From: Prochilodus magdalenae
Taxonomy: Eukaryota > Chordata > Actinopteri > Characiformes > Prochilodontidae
Length of the DNA: 64,000 nt
Assembly (NCBI GenBank): GCA_024036415.1
Contig: JAMWET010000765.1
Location: 597,001-661,000 of the forward strand
Reading direction: 5' to 3'
Part shown: one piece after another, positions 61,501 through 64,000 of the stretch
Position numbering within the stretch: position 1 is the first letter of the stretch
Layout of the letters: each line of letters starts with the position of its first letter
Program-made: the position numbers and the translations under genes
Notes under the pieces: generated by a model
Databases searched by the model: none
Told to the model about the DNA's origin: nothing
What the model saw: the letters and a program-made list of their open reading frames with translations, nothing else

Positions 61501-63259
61501 CAGCCAGATGACTTTATAGGCTGTCTCTCACTACTAAACCACATCTTCATGTTCTGGTTGTTAACTGTGCTGTAACTAGCGCTGCCTCGGGTAGGCAGCT
61601 GGCCCTAGCGCTGCCTCGGGTAGGCAGCCGGCCCTAGCGCTGCCTCGGGTAGGCAGCCGGCCTTAGCGCTGCCTCGGGTAGGCAGCTGGCCCTAGCGCTG
61701 CCTCGGGTAGGCAGCCGGCCCTAGCGCTGCCTCGGGTAGGCAGCCAGCCCTAGCGCTGCCTCGGGTAGGCAGCCGGCCCTAGCGCTGCCTCAGCTAGTTG
61801 AAAATCTTCATTAGGCCCTTTCTGACTAACAAGCCTGACAACATGAAGATAGCATGAAGGTTCATTGCAAGAAACACCTTATAAACCCCACAGACTATAT
61901 TGAGGAGACCCGTATAGGGCCAGTTGGAATTTTGGTGGTGGGTGGCAATGTTAGTTAGGCTAGATTAGCTATCTAACATAAAACTAATTAAACCATGTGT
62001 TTCTTTATAGGCATTCCTGTAACCCACCTTACCAACTGCCGTCTCTCCTCTTCTCTCCCTCACCACATGGAAAGATCTAGAACCATAACTGAGGAGTTTC
62101 TGGACTCCGGTCTGTTTAAAGAGTGGGACTCAGTGCAGGGGAGGCTATAGGACCCAAATGAGAAGGTCTCTTACGTCACAGATTATCAAGCAGATATACT
62201 GAATCGTAACCCCTGTATCATTACACACCTCATATCAGCAGGACCTTGCTAAGACACAGCCCTGCTCTCTTCATCACCACCTTCATATCTGTCATTCAGT
62301 TCACATGACTGAACTACAGGCAGCCTAGATCCAGGTCCATTTGCTCTGGTATAATCGGCAGGTTAACCCAGCAGTACACCGCCCACCCCACCAAATCTGC
62401 CTTCTAACATGTGGGTTAAACTGCTCACTGGGGCGTTTTCACTGTACAAGGTGAACGAACTGCTCGCAGATGATCATCGGTCTTGCTGACACGCAGGTCG
62501 TAGCCGAATGCTAACTGTTCCATCCAGACGTGCAAGTCATTCACTTTTGGTGCCTTCCCAAGCTCCACATACAGCTAGCATGACTCAAGGCGGCTAACTC
62601 GCTAGCTAGCATGAACTACATGACCAGCTTAATCTGACTGACCGCCGACAACCTTTAACTGACTAGCCAGAGTCTAAGTTAGCGAACTGTTACCCGGGCA
62701 AACTCAGACTTGCTGGATCATCTTACTTTGGTGGCATTAGCTTGTAAAACATTATACAGGGCTAAGCTAAAGTAGGCCTGCAAGGCCTTGACCTATTATT
62801 GGCCACCTTGATGACAGTGCAGTCACCTCTCAAGTGGCCAGCAGCCCGTGAGCTGGGAATAGCTAAAAATTCAATCCTGTGCCGTGGCAGCTCTCCATTC
62901 GCCCTTTGCGACAGGGCCGAAGCCAGGGCGCTAACCTAGCCGTTAGCATGCTAACAAGCTAAAGTCCTAGTCAGCTCCCACACGGCTCGCCGGGCCGAAC
63001 AGATGTCACACGGAGGAACGAGCAAAAGCTTTTCTCTGCTCGGTCCGCCGGTTTTTCTGAACGAGTTCGCGAAAACAACTGGCACTTTATCGACACAGAG
63101 GGGGTTGCAAAATTCATGGCGGCGGCCATCATGAGCCTTTCCCAATGCATTTCAATACAAAACATGGCAACCCGCGGATGAGGACTAGCCAGTGTGCTAA
63201 CATTCTCACCCGACGACGCAGCAATCCACCGTTTTCCACCTACCTTCATGTCGGGACAT
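46275..63259 (-). CDS. kcmf1: KCMF1 ZZ-type zinc-finger E3 ubiquitin ligase, complete, 7 coding exons
   Basis: Minus strand; joined exons give 383 residues (human 381). E3 ligase of the cytosol that partners the N-recognin UBR4 and the RAD6 E2, linked to proteasomal and lysosomal turnover. Order: ZZ zinc finger about 6-55 (CDACLKGNFRGRRYKCLICY, then CASCY); C2H2-like finger FTCPYCGKMGYTETSLQEHV; Di19-type finger ICPICAALPGGDPNHVTDDF; basic RHVRRMFHPGRGLGG; glutamine-rich coiled coil in exon 6 (QLQQLQMQLQLERQQAQ); C-terminal acidic EESSSSDEDE and PPPPPL end. Exons in coding order: 63259-63244, 51503-51336, 51235-51096, 50253-50152, 48562-48385, 47434-47149, 46536-46275. All are phase-consistent. 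Intron 4 looks U12-type with AT-AA ends; the others are GT-AG. Human KCMF1 is on a different chromosome from NTRK2, so this pairing is not mammal-like. Confidence 0.95.
46537..47148 (-). other. kcmf1 intron 6
   Basis: 612 bp, donor GTACGC, acceptor GGCAG. It contains a loose run of ACACCTGAACATCTC-type words (46735-46900). Nothing else seen. Confidence 0.7.
47149..47434 (-). CDS. kcmf1: kcmf1 exon 6: glutamine-rich coiled coil
   Basis: 286 nt, phase 1 to 2, acceptor TTTTTTTTAG. Encodes ELLSQLSGVRRSAGGQLNSS then QLQQLQMQLQLERQQAQAAR, and a Ser/Asn/Thr-rich linker that is more divergent (QRSNPSNINASIPPPSTATN). Confidence 0.95.
47435..48384 (-). other. kcmf1 intron 5
   Basis: 950 bp, donor GTGTGT, AT-rich around 48040-48290. 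No repeat family recognised. Confidence 0.7.
48385..48562 (-). CDS. kcmf1: kcmf1 exon 5
   Basis: 178 nt (59 codons plus one base). Encodes DETSGVRHVRRMFHPGRGLG then GPRARRTNMHFTSSSTGGLS and SPSNREAMDPIA. Its start is fixed by reading frame and family match: GATGAG follows the bases CCTGCAA, so the intron ends in AA rather than AG. Confidence 0.92.
48563..50151 (-). other. kcmf1 intron 4, U12-type candidate
   Basis: 1589 bp. The donor reads ATATCCTTC (50151 downward), the U12 consensus except its last base. ATCCTTAAC lies 12-20 nt before the 3' end, matching the U12 branch consensus at eight of nine positions. The ends AT-AA are forced by the frame. Internally there is a SINE at 49255-49450. 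Confidence 0.75.
49255..49450 (-). mobile_element. tRNA-derived SINE, second family
   Basis: Related to 14500-14695. The minus strand begins near GCCTTGTCACTGGAGGGTCA, with a B-box-like GAATTCGATTCC. The outer part ACAGAGGAATTTGTTTTCCA is shared with 55435-55515. Confidence 0.6.
50152..50253 (-). CDS. kcmf1: kcmf1 exon 4: Di19-type zinc finger
   Basis: 102 nt, exactly 34 codons, acceptor CTTTCAG. Encodes ICPICAALPGGDPNHVTDDF then AAHLTLEHRAPRDL. The exon ends on TTA, with no GT following; the next bases are ATATCC. Confidence 0.94.
50254..51095 (-). other. kcmf1 intron 3
   Basis: 842 bp, donor GTGAGT, acceptor TTTCAG. No recognised repeat beyond a short poly-A at 50500-50512. Confidence 0.7.
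51096..51235 (-). CDS. kcmf1: kcmf1 exon 3: C2H2-type finger
   Basis: 140 nt, phase 1 to 0, acceptor CCACAG, donor GTGAGT. Encodes LYYGGEAFSVEQPQSFTCPY then CGKMGYTETSLQEHVTSEHA and ETSTEV, nearly invariant in the family. Confidence 0.97.
51336..51503 (-). CDS. kcmf1: kcmf1 exon 2: ZZ zinc finger
   Basis: 168 nt, phase 1 to 1, acceptor CCTGCAG, donor GTAAGC. Encodes VSCDACLKGNFRGRRYKCLI then CYDYDLCASCYESGATTTRH. The zinc-binding cysteines and histidines of a ZZ finger are all present. Confidence 0.97.
51741..52372 (-). mobile_element. Tc1/mariner-type fossil, family A copy 4
   Basis: Begins CACTCATCATCAATAGACCA then GCTGCACCCAGAAGGAAG, ends near CCTTCTGGGTGCAGACATTT. The minus-strand WQRVIFTDES fragment (52100-52170) matches the transposase piece in copy 1. 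Internal deletions. Confidence 0.75.
55435..55515. mobile_element. SINE fragment
   Basis: ACACAGAGGAATCTGTCTAC and CACTAGGGAACACAGCCACC match the outer part of the copy at 49255-49450. Confidence 0.45.
57545..57765 (+). mobile_element. Transposon fossil, family B copy 5 (partial)
   Basis: Carries ATGGCTAAAATTCCAGTCTA and CAGAGAATTCTCCTCGGAAC, plus the downstream body of 16395-16865, on the plus strand. Confidence 0.6.
59660..60500. mobile_element. MITE-like region with C-rich inverted ends
   Basis: AGGCCCAATCCCATTTCACC (59660) and the complement of the GGACTGGCCCT end (about 60490) are loosely inverted, each followed by CCCCTACCCCTT-type sequence. The interior includes a 19-bp perfect inverted repeat (59941-60003) and poly-A (60281-60298). 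Classification uncertain. Confidence 0.4.
59941..60003. repeat. Perfect 19-bp inverted repeat with 25-nt spacer
   Basis: TTCCACCTTAAATGGTGCA (59941-59959) and its exact complement (59985-60003). Confidence 0.9.
60530..60650 (+). mobile_element. SINE tail fragment
   Basis: GACTCCTAACACTACTGCTG and GTAAGTCGCTCTAGATAAGA on the plus strand match the 3' body and tail of the SINE at 8438-8650. The tRNA-like head is missing. Confidence 0.7.
61577..61800. repeat. 29-bp tandem array of hairpin-forming units
   Basis: About 7.7 copies of a unit starting TAGCGCTGCCTCGGGTAGGC, with starts at 61577, 61606, 61635 and on every 29 bp. Each unit holds GCTGCCT and AGGCAGC around CGGGT, a 7-bp stem with a 5-nt loop. 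Copies differ at one or two positions. Confidence 0.95.
61800..62160. mobile_element. Relative of the TTAAAGGAGC element
   Basis: Segments such as CAAGCCTGACAACATGAAGA, AAACCCCACAGACTATAT and GGAAAGATCTAGAAC parallel 6320-6560 in the 5702-6690 element. No ends recognised. Confidence 0.45.
63244..63259 (-). CDS. kcmf1: kcmf1 exon 1: start codon exon
   Basis: ATG at 63259-63257. The 16 nt encode MSRHE and the first base of Gly, then GTAGGT. MSRHEG is the exact N-terminus of vertebrate KCMF1. The 5' UTR continues rightwards in CpG-rich DNA. Confidence 0.95.
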
Positions 63260-63580
63260 CCTACAGACAATGACACAGCCCCCTCCTCGGGCTCCCTTAC
63301 ACCTATTATACGGAAAGGTGCCGCTAAAAAACGAAATAAAAGTGGGACGCGGTCTCTTTCCTGTTTTCTCTTGAAGATGAATCCGGGGCTTACACTTCTT
63401 CCTTTCCCCCTCCCCGTGTGTCATGAGCCAGCGGCCAGCGTTTACTGACGGACCACCAGCAGGGGGCGCTCGACCCAACACAGCTCTTCTTCGCTGGCCG
63501 TCCAACCGGCGCTCACGTTCAAACCACACAGCTTAGTGGGGGTAGTTTGCAGGGAGGGGCGATACCACCGATCTGCCGGT
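63260..63580 (-). promoter_or_regulatory. kcmf1 5' UTR and promoter region
   Basis: CpG-rich from about 62980 to 63580 and without a TATA box, as expected for a housekeeping gene. A strong CTCF-type motif lies about 200 bp upstream of the start codon. The transcription start is not fixed. Confidence 0.5.
63456..63470 (+). promoter_or_regulatory. Strong CTCF-type motif
   Basis: CCAGCAGGGGGCGCT, a full match to the degenerate CTCF core CCASYAGRKGGCRSY, on the plus strand in the kcmf1 promoter. Confidence 0.65.
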
Positions 63581-63599
63581 CGATCACCCGATACCAACT

Positions 63600-64000
63600 A
63601 ATACCGTGGCATACAAAAGTTTGGGCACCCCTGGTCAAAATGCATGGTAGGTTGGGCAGTTAAGCCAGTTAAAGATTAAATGCTCTCGAAAACATGAATG
63701 AATGATGAAACTCACTGTTCAGCATTTTAAGCAATATCGGTGTATGATTTTGTTTTTGTAGAATTTGACTTATTCAGAATCATCATTAGGAAAGGCCAGG
63801 TGGTGCAAATTCCAACGCTTTATAGACACTCAAACTCCTCTTACCTTCTCTGTAAACACAGCAGCCATGTGTTCTTTCTAGCACTCTGAACATGAACGAG
63901 GTTGAGACCCACAAAGCAGGATTTATAGAATAAGATAGCAGAGCGTTTTCAGGTTGCCAGTTCCTCAGTTCAAAATGTAGTTCAGAAATGGCAGTTAATA
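63600..64000. mobile_element. Tc1-like element end, running off the window
   Basis: GGCATACAAAAGTTTGGGCA then CCCCTGGTCAAAATGCAT (from about 63607) is a typical Tc1/mariner tip in fish. The other end is not in the window. Confidence 0.55.

Larger units (their letters stand above)
51504..63243 (-). other. kcmf1 intron 1, 11.7 kb
   Basis: Donor GTAGGT at 63243-63238. It holds a family A fossil (51741-52372), a family B fragment (57545-57765), a MITE-like region (59660-60500), a SINE tail (60530-60650), the 29-bp hairpin array (61577-61800), a TTAAAGGAGC-family relative (61800-62160) and a GCTAGC-rich tract (62570-62960). No extra coding exon is recognised in 52400-57150 or 57800-59650. Confidence 0.75.

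Noticed and set aside
61577..61800. CRISPR-like array
   Set aside because: The 29-bp units abut without unique spacers, and the DNA is a vertebrate intron.

Overview
The window is vertebrate nuclear DNA, almost certainly from a ray-finned (teleost) fish. The genes are split by GT-AG introns, the intergenic and intronic DNA is full of Tc1/mariner remnants, tRNA-derived SINEs and long microsatellites, and the proteins are close to known vertebrate families with fish-like small differences. The repeat style suggests an otophysan fish, but that is a weak inference.

Three genes are supported. (1) 1378-1490, minus strand: the first coding exon of hnrnpk (hnRNP K). Its promoter lies around 2.6-2.83 kb and the rest of the gene continues off the left edge. 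(2) 9792-37138, plus strand: a complete ntrk2 (TrkB neurotrophin receptor) reading frame in 18 coding exons. These sum to 2397 nt (798 residues plus stop), and every junction is phase-consistent. Whether this is the a or b teleost copy cannot be told from the window. (3) 46275-63259, minus strand: a complete kcmf1 (ZZ zinc-finger E3 ubiquitin ligase) frame in 7 coding exons, 1152 nt (383 residues plus stop). ntrk2 and kcmf1 are convergent, with their stop codons 9.1 kb apart.

Layout: 1-2.8 kb hnrnpk 5' end; 2.8-9.4 kb intergenic DNA with a 27-bp minisatellite, SINEs, a TTAAAGGAGC-tipped element and a CpG-rich block at 7.2-8.0 kb; 9.4-37.1 kb ntrk2; 37.1-40.6 kb probable ntrk2 3' UTR; 40.6-44.4 kb intergenic; 44.4-46.3 kb probable kcmf1 3' UTR; 46.3-63.3 kb kcmf1; 63.3-64 kb the kcmf1 promoter, with a strong CTCF-type motif, and a Tc1-like tip.

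The most notable observation is that kcmf1 intron 4 looks like a minor-spliceosome (U12-type) intron. It has an ATATCCTT donor, a near-perfect ATCCTTAAC branch site, and an unusual AT-AA pair of ends forced by the reading frame. Other points of interest are three tiny exons in the ntrk2 stalk, a 1.85-kb CA-rich satellite between kinase exons, an array of hairpin-forming 29-bp repeats in kcmf1 intron 1, three Pumilio-type UGUAAAUA elements in the ntrk2 3' region, and two transposon fossil families that look like different parts of Tc1-type transposases. No operon, CRISPR array or other prokaryotic system is present.
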